Source of the DNA: Bacteroidaceae bacterium
GTDB lineage: Bacteria > Bacteroidota > Bacteroidia > Bacteroidales > Bacteroidaceae
Assembly: GCA_017547205.1 (NCBI GenBank)
Contig: JAFYQH010000003.1
Span: forward strand, 1-64,000
Direction: 5' to 3'
DNA length: 64,000 nucleotides
The notes under the pieces were generated by a model. It was not told the origin of the DNA. It did not search any database and worked only from the letters and a program-made list of their open reading frames with translations. How positions within the stretch are numbered: the stretch's first letter is position 1; every line of letters starts with the position of its first letter. The translations under genes were made by a program, and so were the position numbers. Positions 26,714 through 36,282 of this stretch are shown in pieces.

Positions 26714-27730
26714 ATGGGTCTATTTTCATTCACACAGGATGTAGCCATTGACTTGGGTACCGCCAATACCATCATATCGTACAACGGTAAGATTGTGGTT
26801 GACGAACCCTCGGTAGTGGCCATCGACGGACAGAAGAAAATGATTGCGGTTGGTGAGAAGGCAAAGCAGATGCACGAGAAGACCAACCCCAACATACAGA
26901 CCATCCGCCCGCTGCGTGACGGCGTCATAGCCGACTTCTATGCGTGCGAGATGATGATGAGAGGCTTCATTGACAAGGTAAACATGGGCAACAAGCTCTT
27001 CACCCCCTCGCTACGTATGGTGATAGGCGTCCCCTACGGTTCTACCGAGGTTGAACTCCGTGCCGTACGCGACTCGGCAGAGCACGCCGGCGGACGTGAC
27101 GTCTACCTCATCTATGAGCCAATGGCATCGGCACTCGGTATCGGCCTCGACGTTCAGGCACCCGAGGGCAACATGGTAGTTGACATAGGTGGCGGTTCTA
27201 CCGAGATTGCCGTAATATCTCTCGGTGGTATCGTTTCCAATGGCTCATTGCGTACTGCCGGTGACGACTTCACTGCCGACATCCAGGACTACATGAGCCG
27301 CCAGCACAACGTACGTGTCAGCGAACGCATGGCAGAGCGCATCAAGATACATGTAGGTTCGGCCCTAACCGACCTTGGCGACGAGGCTCCGCAGGACTAC
27401 ATCGTGCATGGTCCTAACCGCATCACAGCCATGCCTATCGAGGTGCCGGTATGTTACCAGGAGATTGCACACTGTATCGACAAGTCAATCATCAAGATTG
27501 AGAACGCCATTATAAGCGCACTCGAGCACACACCGCCCGAACTGTATGCCGACATCGTACACAACGGCATCTACCTTGCAGGTGGCGGCGCACTGCTCAG
27601 AGGCCTCGACAAACGTCTGTCGAACAAGATAAACATTCCGTTCCACATTGCCGAGAACCCCCTCTACTGTGTAGCAAAGGGCACTGCGCTTGCACTCAAC
27701 GACCTCACATATCCGTTCCTGATGAGATAA
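26714..27730 (+). CDS. mreB: Rod-shape actin homologue MreB
   Basis: 338 aa, normal length. Actin-fold nucleotide motifs: DLGTANT near residue 12 (phosphate 1), VVDIGGGSTEIAVIS (phosphate 2) and AGGGALLRGL (adenosine). It forms membrane-associated filaments that position the elongasome. First gene of mreB-mreC-mreD-mrdA-rodA, with 12 bp to mreC. Intact, no odd features. Because filaments are cytoplasmic, no export signal is expected or seen; the N-terminal MGLFSF residues may aid membrane contact. Confidence 0.97.
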   Translation: MGLFSFTQDVAIDLGTANTIISYNGKIVVDEPSVVAIDGQKKMIAVGEKAKQMHEKTNPNIQTIRPLRDGVIADFYACEMMMRGFIDKVNMGNKLFTPSLRMVIGVPYGSTEVELRAVRDSAEHAGGRDVYLIYEPMASALGIGLDVQAPEGNMVVDIGGGSTEIAVISLGGIVSNGSLRTAGDDFTADIQDYMSRQHNVRVSERMAERIKIHVGSALTDLGDEAPQDYIVHGPNRITAMPIEVPVCYQEIAHCIDKSIIKIENAIISALEHTPPELYADIVHNGIYLAGGGALLRGLDKRLSNKINIPFHIAENPLYCVAKGTALALNDLTYPFLMR

Positions 27731-27742
27731 AAGAGATTCGCC

Positions 27743-28591
27743 GTGCAGACGATACTGAATTTCCTCATAAAGCACAATCACTGGTTCCTTTTCATTCTTT
27801 TGGAAGGAATCAGTTTTGTGCTTATTGTCAGTTTCAACAACTACCAGAGTGCGGTAATGTTCACGTCTGCCAACAACATGGCAGGCAACGTCTTCGAAAC
27901 AATAAGCAATGTCAACAGGTACTTTGAGCTAAAGGAGGAGAACAACTCGCTTGTCGAACAGAATGCACAGCTCATGAACGAGATAGAAGCCCTCAGGGAG
28001 GAGCTTGCCGAATACAAGGACAGCACCCGGCTTGCCGGGTACATGGCATCGGGGAGGAGCGCAAAAGGGTTCAGGTACATGAGTGCCAGGATTGTAAACA
28101 GCAGCTACAACAGGGTCGACAACTACATGACCATAGACAAGGGCTCTGTCGACGGTCTGGAGCCCGAAATGGGAGTGTTGAACGACAACGGTGTCGTCGG
28201 CATAATATACCAGACATCGGACAACTTCTCGCTCGTCATTCCCCTGCTCAACAGCAAGAGCAACATAAACTGCAGGGTAAAGGGCACAAACAGCCACAGC
28301 GCGCTGCATTGGGAGGACGGCGATGCGCGCTACTCATATCTCGTCGATTTACCGCGCTACGCCGTCTTCGAAAAGGGCGATACGGTCGTCACAAGCGGCT
28401 ACTCGTCAATATTCCCAGCCGGAATACCGGTGGGAGCCATCGACAACCTCGAAGACTCCGAGGACGGGCTTTTCTACCGTGCAAGGGTTGAACTGTTCGT
28501 CGACTTCACAAGCATCGACAACGTCTACATCATAGGCAACGATGGCAAGAAGGAGCAGGATGCTCTCGAAAAGAAAATAATCAAGGAATGA
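27743..28591 (+). CDS. mreC: Rod-shape-determining protein MreC
   Basis: 282 aa. One N-terminal transmembrane helix (WFLFILLEGISFVLIVSF), then a coiled coil (residues about 55-95, YFELKEENNSLVEQNAQLMNEI) and the periplasmic beta-barrel domain (GVLNDNGVVGIIYQ, VVTSGYSSIFPAGIPVGAI). MreC links MreB and MreD to the PBP2/RodA synthase in the periplasm. It overlaps mreD by 4 bp. The start codon is GTG at 27743; the protein aligns naturally from there and the upstream spacing to mreB is short. Confidence 0.94.
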   Translation: MQTILNFLIKHNHWFLFILLEGISFVLIVSFNNYQSAVMFTSANNMAGNVFETISNVNRYFELKEENNSLVEQNAQLMNEIEALREELAEYKDSTRLAGYMASGRSAKGFRYMSARIVNSSYNRVDNYMTIDKGSVDGLEPEMGVLNDNGVVGIIYQTSDNFSLVIPLLNSKSNINCRVKGTNSHSALHWEDGDARYSYLVDLPRYAVFEKGDTVVTSGYSSIFPAGIPVGAIDNLEDSEDGLFYRARVELFVDFTSIDNVYIIGNDGKKEQDALEKKIIKE

Positions 28592-29091
28592 CAAGCAACA
28601 CACTCACACGCATACGCAACTTTGCACTGCTGGCACTCGTACAGGTTCTCATATTCAGTCAGATACACCTGTTCGGGTACGCCACGGCATGCGTATACCT
28701 AATCTTCATTCTCAAGCTTCCGCGCCACACATCACATAACGAACTACTCATATGGAGCTTCCTATTCGGACTTACCGTAGACATCTTCGGCAATACCCCC
28801 GGCATAAATGCTGCGGCAGCCACAACCATGGGGTTCGTTAGAAACATGATACTTGCCATATTTACCCACAAGGGACTGCCCGACGACTTCGTTCCCGGTG
28901 CAAGGAGCATCAAATGGGGTGGTTATATAGTCTATTCAGCCGTCTGTATAGCAATATTCTATTCAGTATTGTTCCTCCTTGAACTGTTCACAACTGGCAG
29001 TATAGCAGCACTCTTCATCAGTGTCACAAGCAGCACGCTGCTCACAATGCTTTTCGCGATTGTAATTGAGTTTTTCTCATACAGGAAATGA
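28588..29091 (+). CDS. mreD: Rod-shape-determining protein MreD
   Basis: 167 aa, with five or so hydrophobic segments covering most of the chain, as expected for this small integral inner-membrane protein. The FLFGLTVDIFGNTPGINAAAATTMGF segment, cited here only by its core GLTVDIF..PG, is the most conserved part of the family. The 4-bp overlap with mreC implies translational coupling. It stabilises MreC and the elongasome. Sequence alone is weakly conserved in this family, so the call leans on order within the operon. Confidence 0.9.
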   Translation: MTSNTLTRIRNFALLALVQVLIFSQIHLFGYATACVYLIFILKLPRHTSHNELLIWSFLFGLTVDIFGNTPGINAAAATTMGFVRNMILAIFTHKGLPDDFVPGARSIKWGGYIVYSAVCIAIFYSVLFLLELFTTGSIAALFISVTSSTLLTMLFAIVIEFFSYRK

Positions 29092-29095
29092 CACC

Positions 29096-30940
29096 ATGAA
29101 AGACTACACCTATGACAAGAGGAAATATATTCTTGCAGGAGGAGTTGTCCTTGTGCTTGCCGTGTACATCATACAGCTGTTCAACCTGCAAATAAACAGC
29201 GAGGAGTACAAGAACAAGGCCGACAGCAACGCATTCTACAAGAAAACCGTCTACCCGGCGAGGGGACTGATGTACGACCGTAACGGCAAGCTAGTAGTGT
29301 ACAACCAGCCGTCGTACGACATAACGTTCGTACCAAGGGAAATCAAAGGTATTGACACGCTTGAGCTATGCAAGGCTCTCGACATCACCCTCAACGACTT
29401 CCACGAGCGCATGAAAAAGATAAAGGACAAGCGCCACAATCCCGGATACTCGCAGTACACCGAGCAGGAATTCCTTACCCAACTGCCCGGCGAGGAGTTC
29501 GCAAGGTTCCAGGAAAAAATGTTCCGTTTCCCGGGATTCTATGTGCGTAAACGCTCCATCAGACAATACAACTATGCAGCTGCAGGAGTGCTGCTCGGTG
29601 ACATTGGAGAGGTGTCACAGAAAAAGATTGACAAGGACTCTTATTACCGCAGGGGCGATTACATAGGCACACAAGGAATAGAAGCATCTTACGAGGAGGT
29701 ACTGCGCGGAAAGAAAGGCACAGAGGTACTGCTACGCGATGCACGAGGAAGGATTCAAGGCAAGTACCGCGGAGGAGAGCTCGACACATTGGCCGAACGC
29801 GGCAGGGACCTTACCCTGAGCCTCGACATCGAGCTACAGGAATTGGGCGAACAGCTCATGAAGAACAAGATAGGAAGCATTGTTGCCATAGAACCGGCCA
29901 CCGGCGAGATTCTCTGCATGGTTTCGGCACCCTCCTACGACCCGGCTCTCCTTACCGGCCGCCAGCGCGGAAAGAACCACAGGGAGCTTACTAAAAACAA
30001 GAACAAACCATTGCTGAACCGTGCCATAATGGGTACATACCCCCCTGGCTCAACATTCAAGACATCACAGGCACTCACATTCCTTCAGGAAGGTATAATA
30101 ACACCCGAGACCGCATTCCCCTGCAGCGGAGGTTTCGTATTCAACAATTTCAAGCTGGGTTGCCACGCGCACTCGTCACCAACACAACTAAAACCAGCCA
30201 TCGCAACATCATGCAACGCCTATTTCTGCTGGGGGCTGCACAGGATGTTCGGTTCAAGCAAATACAGCGGTACAAAGGAAGCCATGGACAAGTGGCGCGA
30301 TTATATGGTATCAATGGGATTCGGCTACAAGCTCGGCATTGACCTTCCGGGAGAGGTTCGTGGCATGATACCCAATGCCGACTACTACACGAGGCATTAC
30401 GGCAACTACTGGCGTGCCGTGACCGTAATCAGTATCTCAATTGGACAGGGAGAAGTAACGCTCACGCCATTACAGATAGCCAATCTTGGAGCCACAATAG
30501 CCAACCGCGGAACATATATTCCGCCACATATAGTAAAGGGCATAGAGGATGGCGAGATAGACTCGCTCTACCTTACACCCAAAAGCACACTTGTAGACCA
30601 CAGGGCATACGAGCAAGTTGTGGAAGGCATGCGCATGGCTGTTACCGACGGAACATGCCGTGCTGCAAACATACCTGGACTTGATGTATGCGGAAAGACA
30701 GGAACCGCACAAAACAAGGGCCGTGACCACTCGGCATTCATGGGATTCGCACCCATGAACAACCCCAAGATAGCCGTTGCTGTATATGTAGAAAACGGCG
30801 GCTTCGGTGCAACGTTCGGCGTTCCCATAGGCGCACTGCTCATTGAGAAATATCTGACCGGGACATTGTCGCCCGAAAGCAGACAGAAAGCAAACGATAT
30901 ACAGAACAGGACCATTTACTATGGAGCAGAGGCAAGATAA
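29096..30940 (+). CDS. mrdA: Penicillin-binding protein 2 (elongasome transpeptidase)
   Basis: 614 aa from the ATG at 29096 (MKDYTYDKRKY), 4 bp after mreD; a longer frame starting at 29066 overlaps mreD and is rejected. A single N-terminal transmembrane helix (YILAGGVVLVLAVYIIQLF) leads to the class B dimerisation domain (YPARGLMYDRNG) and the transpeptidase domain. Active site: STFK in PPGSTFKTSQ, SCN in ATSCNAYF and KTG in CGKTGTAQN. It cross-links new peptidoglycan during elongation, with RodA. Overlaps rodA by 20 bp. Confidence 0.95.
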   Translation: MKDYTYDKRKYILAGGVVLVLAVYIIQLFNLQINSEEYKNKADSNAFYKKTVYPARGLMYDRNGKLVVYNQPSYDITFVPREIKGIDTLELCKALDITLNDFHERMKKIKDKRHNPGYSQYTEQEFLTQLPGEEFARFQEKMFRFPGFYVRKRSIRQYNYAAAGVLLGDIGEVSQKKIDKDSYYRRGDYIGTQGIEASYEEVLRGKKGTEVLLRDARGRIQGKYRGGELDTLAERGRDLTLSLDIELQELGEQLMKNKIGSIVAIEPATGEILCMVSAPSYDPALLTGRQRGKNHRELTKNKNKPLLNRAIMGTYPPGSTFKTSQALTFLQEGIITPETAFPCSGGFVFNNFKLGCHAHSSPTQLKPAIATSCNAYFCWGLHRMFGSSKYSGTKEAMDKWRDYMVSMGFGYKLGIDLPGEVRGMIPNADYYTRHYGNYWRAVTVISISIGQGEVTLTPLQIANLGATIANRGTYIPPHIVKGIEDGEIDSLYLTPKSTLVDHRAYEQVVEGMRMAVTDGTCRAANIPGLDVCGKTGTAQNKGRDHSAFMGFAPMNNPKIAVAVYVENGGFGATFGVPIGALLIEKYLTGTLSPESRQKANDIQNRTIYYGAEAR

Positions 30941-32384
30941 CATTATTCACAGAATCGATTGGACAATTATCATTCTCTATGGCATGCTTGCAACCATGGG
31001 TTGGCTTGCCATATGCGGTGCCAGCCACAGCTACATCGAGACTAGTTTTTTCGAGTTTTTCAGCCAGGAGGAGCGAAGCGGCAAACAGGCATTGTGGATG
31101 GGTATATCAATGTTCGCCGGACTCATACTCCTGTGCATTAAGAAACATACATATCGCAACCTGTCGGGAATCATATACATTGCGACCCTGCTTGTGTGTA
31201 TACTCACGATATTCATAGCAAAGGATATAAAAGGATCGCACTCCTGGATTTCCATAGGCTCGTTCAGCATACAGCCTGCCGAATTCATGAAGTTCGCTAC
31301 AGCCCTCACGCTGGCCGCATTCATGGGCCGCAGGGGATTCAACATGAAGGATAACAGCGACTTCATGAAATGCGTAGCCATAATAATGCTGCCCATGCTC
31401 ATAATCGTGGCACAGAACGAGACCGGAAGCGCACTTGTATATCTCTCGCTGTTCCTTGTACTGTACCGTGAGGGAATGACCGGTATATTCCTGCTCATGG
31501 CAATAAGCGCCATAGTATTCTTCGTCGTGGGAATAAAGTTCAATGAGGAGATATTCGAGAACCTACCGCTGGCCATAGGCCCTTATGCAGTGACCGTACT
31601 CATACAGGTATTCTCCATCGCGATGGTAAAGTTCTGGTGCAAGCACGGCAGGACATTCATTGTCCTGTTGGCAGTGAACGCCAGTGTCACACTTGCATCA
31701 TACTGGATTGCGGTCTACCTGATAGGGTTCAACATAATGATAATACAGTACCTGTTGCTTACATTCAACATCGTATACCTCCTGCTCCGCATGAGGATTG
31801 GCAAGGAGAACAGCAACCTATGGGTAGCCATATACATCATAGGCGCGATAGCATTCTACAACTCATGTGAGTATGTCATGCACAACGTGCTGGAAAAGCA
31901 CCAGAAGGTACGTATCGAGGTCCTTCTCGGGCTCAAGGACGACCTTGCAGGAGCCGGATACAACGTCCACCAGTCAAAGATTGCCATTGGATCGGGAGGG
32001 TTCATAGGGAAAGGATTTCTCAACGGCACACAGACGAAGCTCAAGTACGTGCCCGAACAGGACACCGACTTCATATTCTGCACAATAGGCGAGGAACAAG
32101 GATTCCTGGGATCGGCATTCGTACTGACCGTGTTTGTCCTGTTCATATTAAGATTGATAAAGCTTGCCGAACGGCAAGGCGACATATTCGGCCGGGTATT
32201 CGGTTACACCCTCGCCTCGATATTCTTCTTCCACTTTGCCATAAACATAGGCATGGTGATAGGCATAATGCCGGTTATAGGTATTCCGTTGCCCTTCTTC
32301 AGTTATGGAGGATCGTCATTCCTTGGATTCTCCATTCTGCTGTTCACGTTTCTGAGAATTGATGCCGACCGCGACGGAAGATAA
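30921..32384 (+). CDS. rodA: Peptidoglycan glycosyltransferase RodA (SEDS family)
   Basis: 487 aa, somewhat longer than the usual 370-430. It has the ten-helix SEDS pattern: WISIGSFSIQPAEFMKFA, the conserved large-loop ending in FIGKGFLNGTQTKL, EQDTDFIFCTIGEEQGF, and the closing GIPLPFFSYGGSSFL motif. The extra length sits around residues 190-300, where additional hydrophobic segments are visible, as is common in Bacteroidota. It polymerises lipid II into glycan strands with PBP2. Last gene of the elongation operon; the 3' end is 11 bp from the convergent gldH gene, with no obvious terminator between them. Confidence 0.94.
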   Translation: MEQRQDNIIHRIDWTIIILYGMLATMGWLAICGASHSYIETSFFEFFSQEERSGKQALWMGISMFAGLILLCIKKHTYRNLSGIIYIATLLVCILTIFIAKDIKGSHSWISIGSFSIQPAEFMKFATALTLAAFMGRRGFNMKDNSDFMKCVAIIMLPMLIIVAQNETGSALVYLSLFLVLYREGMTGIFLLMAISAIVFFVVGIKFNEEIFENLPLAIGPYAVTVLIQVFSIAMVKFWCKHGRTFIVLLAVNASVTLASYWIAVYLIGFNIMIIQYLLLTFNIVYLLLRMRIGKENSNLWVAIYIIGAIAFYNSCEYVMHNVLEKHQKVRIEVLLGLKDDLAGAGYNVHQSKIAIGSGGFIGKGFLNGTQTKLKYVPEQDTDFIFCTIGEEQGFLGSAFVLTVFVLFILRLIKLAERQGDIFGRVFGYTLASIFFFHFAINIGMVIGIMPVIGIPLPFFSYGGSSFLGFSILLFTFLRIDADRDGR

Positions 32385-32395
32385 TACAGACAACC

Positions 32396-32884
32396 CTAAT
32401 CCCCTGCGGACATAAGTTTCAGACCCACATCGGAGACACCGCAGAGCGTGTCATTATCCATAAGATGCGAGAGCCTGAACAGGAGAGTGTCGCACTTTAC
32501 CGGGCCGAAGTGCCCCGTACCGCTTTCGACCTGATACAGCAGCCCCGCCGTAGTGCCCCTGCGCCAGCCATCATCATCATATATGCCGCACACTATAGTA
32601 TCGGTAAGGAACGGAAGCGAGTCACCAGGCAGGAAACCATCGAGCCGCATCACAAGATCCTTGAACCCGTAAGCGGCAGTGGTACGCACCCCGATACGGA
32701 AATCATACTCCCTATCACCGCCCGCACCCGAAGGTGCATAGTTGTAGTAAAGGGTATCCGTGGCCGTCCACCGGCTGCCGGCAACCGGGTTGTAGCTATG
32801 GAAAACGGTACTGTCACATGCCGCCAAGAGCAGCACAATCAGCAACAGGCAACTACTCGGGCTTGTCATTCTTAGGCGCGCCAT
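32396..32884 (-). CDS. gldH: Gliding-motility lipoprotein GldH family
   Basis: 162 aa from the ATG at 32884, chosen because AGGGAG/AAAGG-type sequence lies just upstream; an ATG at 32869 lacks one. Signal sequence with lipobox LLLAAC (Cys23), then CDSTVFHSYNPV, the family's characteristic mature start. It ends in a beta-rich domain with DVGLKL near the C-terminus. GldH is needed for gliding in Flavobacterium, but homologues persist in non-gliding Bacteroidales, typically beside the PSP1/RicT gene, as here. The start lies 32 bp inside the 3' end of ricT, so translation is probably coupled. Confidence 0.8.
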   Translation of the reverse strand: MARLRMTSPSSCLLLIVLLLAACDSTVFHSYNPVAGSRWTATDTLYYNYAPSGAGGDREYDFRIGVRTTAAYGFKDLVMRLDGFLPGDSLPFLTDTIVCGIYDDDGWRRGTTAGLLYQVESGTGHFGPVKCDTLLFRLSHLMDNDTLCGVSDVGLKLMSAGD

Positions 32885-34043
32885 TCTTGCCTTTCTCCCT
32901 CCTGTTGTTTCCGTTATTGTTCTTTTTCTGCTCGGGACGATTGCCGTTGCCTCCGCGACTGCGGCGACGCTTGCCACCCTTCGATGCAGAGTCGAAACGG
33001 TTTATGTTCTCCTGCTCCAAGAGATCGACTGGACGTTTCTGTTCCTGCATGCCGTCAGCCTGGAGAGCTTCGGGACGCTCACCGCGCTTGTTCATCTCAA
33101 TGACAGTGCGTGCACGGCGTGTCGATATTGTAACAAGGTTCGCAGGTATATGCTTGTCGGTAGAGTATGTAACCTCACCACGCATAATGTCGCATTTGAA
33201 GAAGTAGTACGCGCTGTCTTTTGTCTCCAGTTCAAGGTCACGCGGAGGGAGATAGCGCGAAGCCTCGACGTATGCGTCAACCTCATAGTTCAAGCAGCAC
33301 TTGAGCTTGGCACACTGTCCTGCCAACTTCTGGGGATTCAACGAAATGTCCTGGTAACGTGCCGCCGATGTGGACACCGACACGAAATTGGTAGTGAAGG
33401 TCGCACAGCACAGCTCGCGGCCGCAGGGGCCAATACCGCCAATGCGCCCGGCCTCCTGCCGCGCACCGATCTGCTTCATCTCTATCTTTATCTTGAAGAC
33501 ATCGGCAAGCACCTTGATGAGCTGGCGGAAATCGACGCGGTTGTCGGCAATATAGTAGAAAATAGCCTTCTGCCCGTCACCCTGGTACTCGACGTCACCA
33601 ATCTTCATGTCAAGGTTAAGATCCTTCGATATCTGGCGCGAGCGAATCATGGTATCGTGCTCACGGGCCTTGGCCTCCTCGTATTTCTCCATATCCACGG
33701 GACGTGCCTTGCGATAGATGCGCTTGAACTCACTCTCGGGAGTGAGACGTGTCTTCTTCAGCTGCAGCAGCACAAGACGGCCGGTCATGGTGACCTTGCC
33801 TATGTCGTGCCCCGGGTTGGCCTCAACAGCCACTATATCTCCCTTCTGCAACGGAATATTGTTGCTATTCCTGTAATATCCCTTGCGCGTGTTCTTGAAC
33901 TGCACCTCGACAATGTCGGTATACTCCTCATTGCCGGGTACGCAGGCAAGCCAGTCGAAAGTGTTCAATGGGGCATCCATCCTGCCGCATCCCTTACAGC
34001 AGATACCGGCACAGCCATTCTTCTCCATATATTTCTTTTCCAT
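32853..34043 (-). CDS. ricT: PSP1-domain protein (RicT/YaaT family)
   Basis: 396 aa. An N-terminal Cys cluster (CAGICCKGCG, residues 10-19) precedes the PSP1 domain, with DIVEVQFKNTRKGYYRN and, in the C-terminal part, GIGPCGRELCCATF and CAKLKCCLNYE cysteine motifs. In Bacillus, RicT belongs to an Fe-S complex that stimulates RNase Y-dependent RNA processing; the role in Bacteroidota is less clear. The last 60 residues are low complexity, rich in Lys, Arg, Gly and Asn (GGKRRRSRGGNGNRP), suggesting nucleic-acid binding. Its ATG follows the holB stop without a gap. Confidence 0.9.
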   Translation of the reverse strand: MEKKYMEKNGCAGICCKGCGRMDAPLNTFDWLACVPGNEEYTDIVEVQFKNTRKGYYRNSNNIPLQKGDIVAVEANPGHDIGKVTMTGRLVLLQLKKTRLTPESEFKRIYRKARPVDMEKYEEAKAREHDTMIRSRQISKDLNLDMKIGDVEYQGDGQKAIFYYIADNRVDFRQLIKVLADVFKIKIEMKQIGARQEAGRIGGIGPCGRELCCATFTTNFVSVSTSAARYQDISLNPQKLAGQCAKLKCCLNYEVDAYVEASRYLPPRDLELETKDSAYYFFKCDIMRGEVTYSTDKHIPANLVTISTRRARTVIEMNKRGERPEALQADGMQEQKRPVDLLEQENINRFDSASKGGKRRRSRGGNGNRPEQKKNNNGNNRREKGKNGAPKNDKPE

Positions 34044-35183
34044 TTATCTGTTCTTTATCCAGACAATCATCCTCAACGACATGTCGAAGAAGACCATCTT
34101 TGCATTTACATTCTGTTCAATATGTCTCTGCGCCTCGGACAGTTCCTCCATTATACCGAAAATGTTCCTCTCGTTCACGAAAGGCGAGAAACGTACCGAG
34201 AAGTTACGCTCGGCCTGGGACATGTACACAATGGAGTCGTCCTTAAAGTTCATGACGAAGTTCTCGCGTATCATACGCTGGCAATAGTCGAGCAAGCGTT
34301 TCTGCCTCTCGCGCCCCATAGCCGCCACCTGCTCGCTCCATGCCTTCATGTCACGTATATTGCGCGCATATGCCACTCGCATCAGCTGCATGAAGAGATC
34401 GAGATACTGCGCCTTCTCATCGCTCAGCGAAAGCATCTCCTCGGCCTTCTCCCAACTGCCACCGCTCTGCTGGGCAATCATCTTCGCATCGTCGAAGGCA
34501 AGCCCCATGCGCGAGACAAGAGCATTCTCCATATCACCCTGCGCTATGCGCGGAATCTCCACACGCTGCGTACGGCTGAGAATAGTAGGAATTATCTTCT
34601 CGGGCTCCTCGGAGACAAGGATAAACAGCGTATCCTTGGGCGGCTCCTCAATTACCTTCAGCAACTTGTTTGAGCCGGCCTCCTTCATCTTCTCGGGTAG
34701 CCATATGATTACAATCTTCCAGCCGCCCTCGCGCGACTGCATCGAGAGTTTATGGAGAATCTCACCGCTCTCACGTTCGTATATCATGGGCTGCTGGTTC
34801 TCAACATCGAGCTTCGCAAGCCAGTCGTCGTAACTGAAATAGGCACTTTTCGAGAGCAGTTCCCTCCATTCCGCCATATAATCGTCGCTGACTGGAGCCG
34901 TGTCGCTTGAACTGCCCTTTTTCTTCTTTACCGGGAACACGAAATGAAGGTCACTGTGTATGAACTTCGCGAGTTTGGTGCATGCGGGACAGTTGCCGCA
35001 CACGTCGCCATGTCGGTGGGTACACAGCAGATAGTTCGCCAGCGCAATGGCAATGGCAAGTTTGCCGTTACCGCGCGGACCGGTCATCAGGAGCGCATGG
35101 GCAAGACGGTTCTCGTCGACACACCTGCGCAACTGCTCAACTACCCCCTGCTGTCCTATTATGTCCTTGAAGAAAACTCCCAT
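34044..35183 (-). CDS. holB: DNA polymerase III subunit delta' (clamp loader)
   Basis: 379 aa. N-terminal AAA+ domain: a degenerate P-loop GPRGNGKL in which the usual Ser/Thr after Lys is Leu, as in other delta' subunits that do not hydrolyse ATP, and a Zn-binding set of Cys (CTHRHGDVCGNCPACTKL). The Sensor-1-like region reads PPKDTLFILVSEEPEKIIPTILSRTQ, containing the clamp-loader SRC-like SRTQ. It helps load the beta clamp, whose gene dnaN is also in this window. Overlaps metF by 1 bp (TGATG). Confidence 0.92.
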   Translation of the reverse strand: MGVFFKDIIGQQGVVEQLRRCVDENRLAHALLMTGPRGNGKLAIAIALANYLLCTHRHGDVCGNCPACTKLAKFIHSDLHFVFPVKKKKGSSSDTAPVSDDYMAEWRELLSKSAYFSYDDWLAKLDVENQQPMIYERESGEILHKLSMQSREGGWKIVIIWLPEKMKEAGSNKLLKVIEEPPKDTLFILVSEEPEKIIPTILSRTQRVEIPRIAQGDMENALVSRMGLAFDDAKMIAQQSGGSWEKAEEMLSLSDEKAQYLDLFMQLMRVAYARNIRDMKAWSEQVAAMGRERQKRLLDYCQRMIRENFVMNFKDDSIVYMSQAERNFSVRFSPFVNERNIFGIMEELSEAQRHIEQNVNAKMVFFDMSLRMIVWIKNR

Positions 35184-36136
35184 CAGTATATTGTCTTTGC
35201 TATATCATATACACTGTCAAACGCATTGATAGTGTAGAAATGGATACTCGGTACACCATGTTCCATCAGTTCGCGGCACTGCTGTATGCCCCACTCGCGC
35301 CCAACCTGAGCTACAGCCGCATCGTCACGGCACTTCGTTATCTCGGTAACCAGTTCCCCGGGCAGGTCAACACGGAAAGTCTTCGGCAGCACACTCAACT
35401 GCGAAAGACGGTGTATCGGCTTAATGCCGGGAATGATGGGGATTGTTATACCCATTGCACGCGCACGCTCCACAAAATCGAAATACTTGCGGTTGTCGAA
35501 GAACATCTGCGTCACGGCATAGGCGGCACCCTCGTCGGCCTTCATCTTAAGCACGGCGAGGTCGCTCTCCATATTCGGGGCCTCCTCGTGCTTTTCGGGA
35601 TAGCATGCCACACCGTACGAGAATGGCATTCCCTTGTCCTTCATGGCCGAACCGTCAACGAAAAACCCTTCGTTGAAACGATTCACCTGGCGCAGCAGGT
35701 CTATCGCATGCTTGTTTCCGCACTTTGCCGGTGCAGTGTTGGCATCGCCCTTGCACTTGTCGCCGCGCAGCACAAGAATGTCGGTAATGCCCGACAGCTG
35801 CAGGTCAATAAGAGCATACTCGGTATCCTCGAGGGTATATCCGTTGCACAAGATGTGAGGCACCACCGGAACATTGTAGCGGTGATGTATAGCCGTTGCA
35901 ATTGCCACGGTACCCGGGCGGCGGCGTATTGTCCCCAGACGGAACATGCCGTTGCCCATGTCCTGGTATACAGGCTCGCTATGGTGTGTCGTTATGTTTA
36001 TGTAGCCGGGATTGAACTCCATAAGGCGGTCGATGTTGCCGAAAAGCCTCTCGGCAGCAGTACCCTTTAACGGAGGCAGCACCTCGAAGGAGAAAGCTGT
36101 TCCCTTTGATGAATTTATGTAGTCTACTACTCGCAT
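35183..36136 (-). CDS. metF: 5,10-methylenetetrahydrofolate reductase
   Basis: 317 aa, typical length. TIM-barrel flavoprotein with conserved FSFEVLPPLKG (catalytic Glu region), NITTHHSEPVY, DILVLRGDK and AVTQMFFDN (FAD/folate site), then GIKPIHRLSQL. It reduces methylene-THF to methyl-THF for methionine synthesis in the cytoplasm. First gene of metF-holB-ricT-gldH on the minus strand. No SAM-type riboswitch was seen in the short leader. Confidence 0.95.
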   Translation of the reverse strand: MRVVDYINSSKGTAFSFEVLPPLKGTAAERLFGNIDRLMEFNPGYINITTHHSEPVYQDMGNGMFRLGTIRRRPGTVAIATAIHHRYNVPVVPHILCNGYTLEDTEYALIDLQLSGITDILVLRGDKCKGDANTAPAKCGNKHAIDLLRQVNRFNEGFFVDGSAMKDKGMPFSYGVACYPEKHEEAPNMESDLAVLKMKADEGAAYAVTQMFFDNRKYFDFVERARAMGITIPIIPGIKPIHRLSQLSVLPKTFRVDLPGELVTEITKCRDDAAVAQVGREWGIQQCRELMEHGVPSIHFYTINAFDSVYDIAKTIY

Positions 36137-36163
36137 CGGATGTATCCAATTTTCCTAAAGTTA

Positions 36164-36171
36164 CAAATTTA
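36164..36171 (-). promoter_or_regulatory. -7 element for the metF operon
   Basis: TAAATTTG on the minus strand matches the consensus exactly, 28 bp upstream of the metF ATG. No good -33 element is visible at 19-21 nt, so the call is tentative. Confidence 0.4.
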
Positions 36172-36204
36172 GGAAAAAAATCCAGTTTTTACACCATCGT
36201 CCAA

Positions 36205-36255
36205 GAAAAACAAGAAAAACAACAGCTCTTGCCTTGTCGTTGACAAGGCAAGAGC
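36205..36255 (-). terminator. Perfect 14-bp terminator after the PepSY-like lipoprotein gene
   Basis: Arms 36225-36238 and 36242-36255 are exact reverse complements with a 3-nt loop. On the minus strand the hairpin is followed by a T-rich stretch. It closes the gene at 36283 and separates it from metF. Confidence 0.75.
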
Positions 36256-36282
36256 CACCCAAATATATTCTGCAAAAGAAAA

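Noticed and set aside
33150..34673. Long plus-strand frame of 507 codons opposite ricT and holB
   Set aside because: It lies antisense to two well-supported genes and has Leu/His-rich composition typical of the shadow frame of high-GC third positions; no family motif.
36137..36224. Possible SAM-type riboswitch before metF
   Set aside because: The leader from the -7 element to the ATG is only about 28 nt and no riboswitch core or competing stems were seen.
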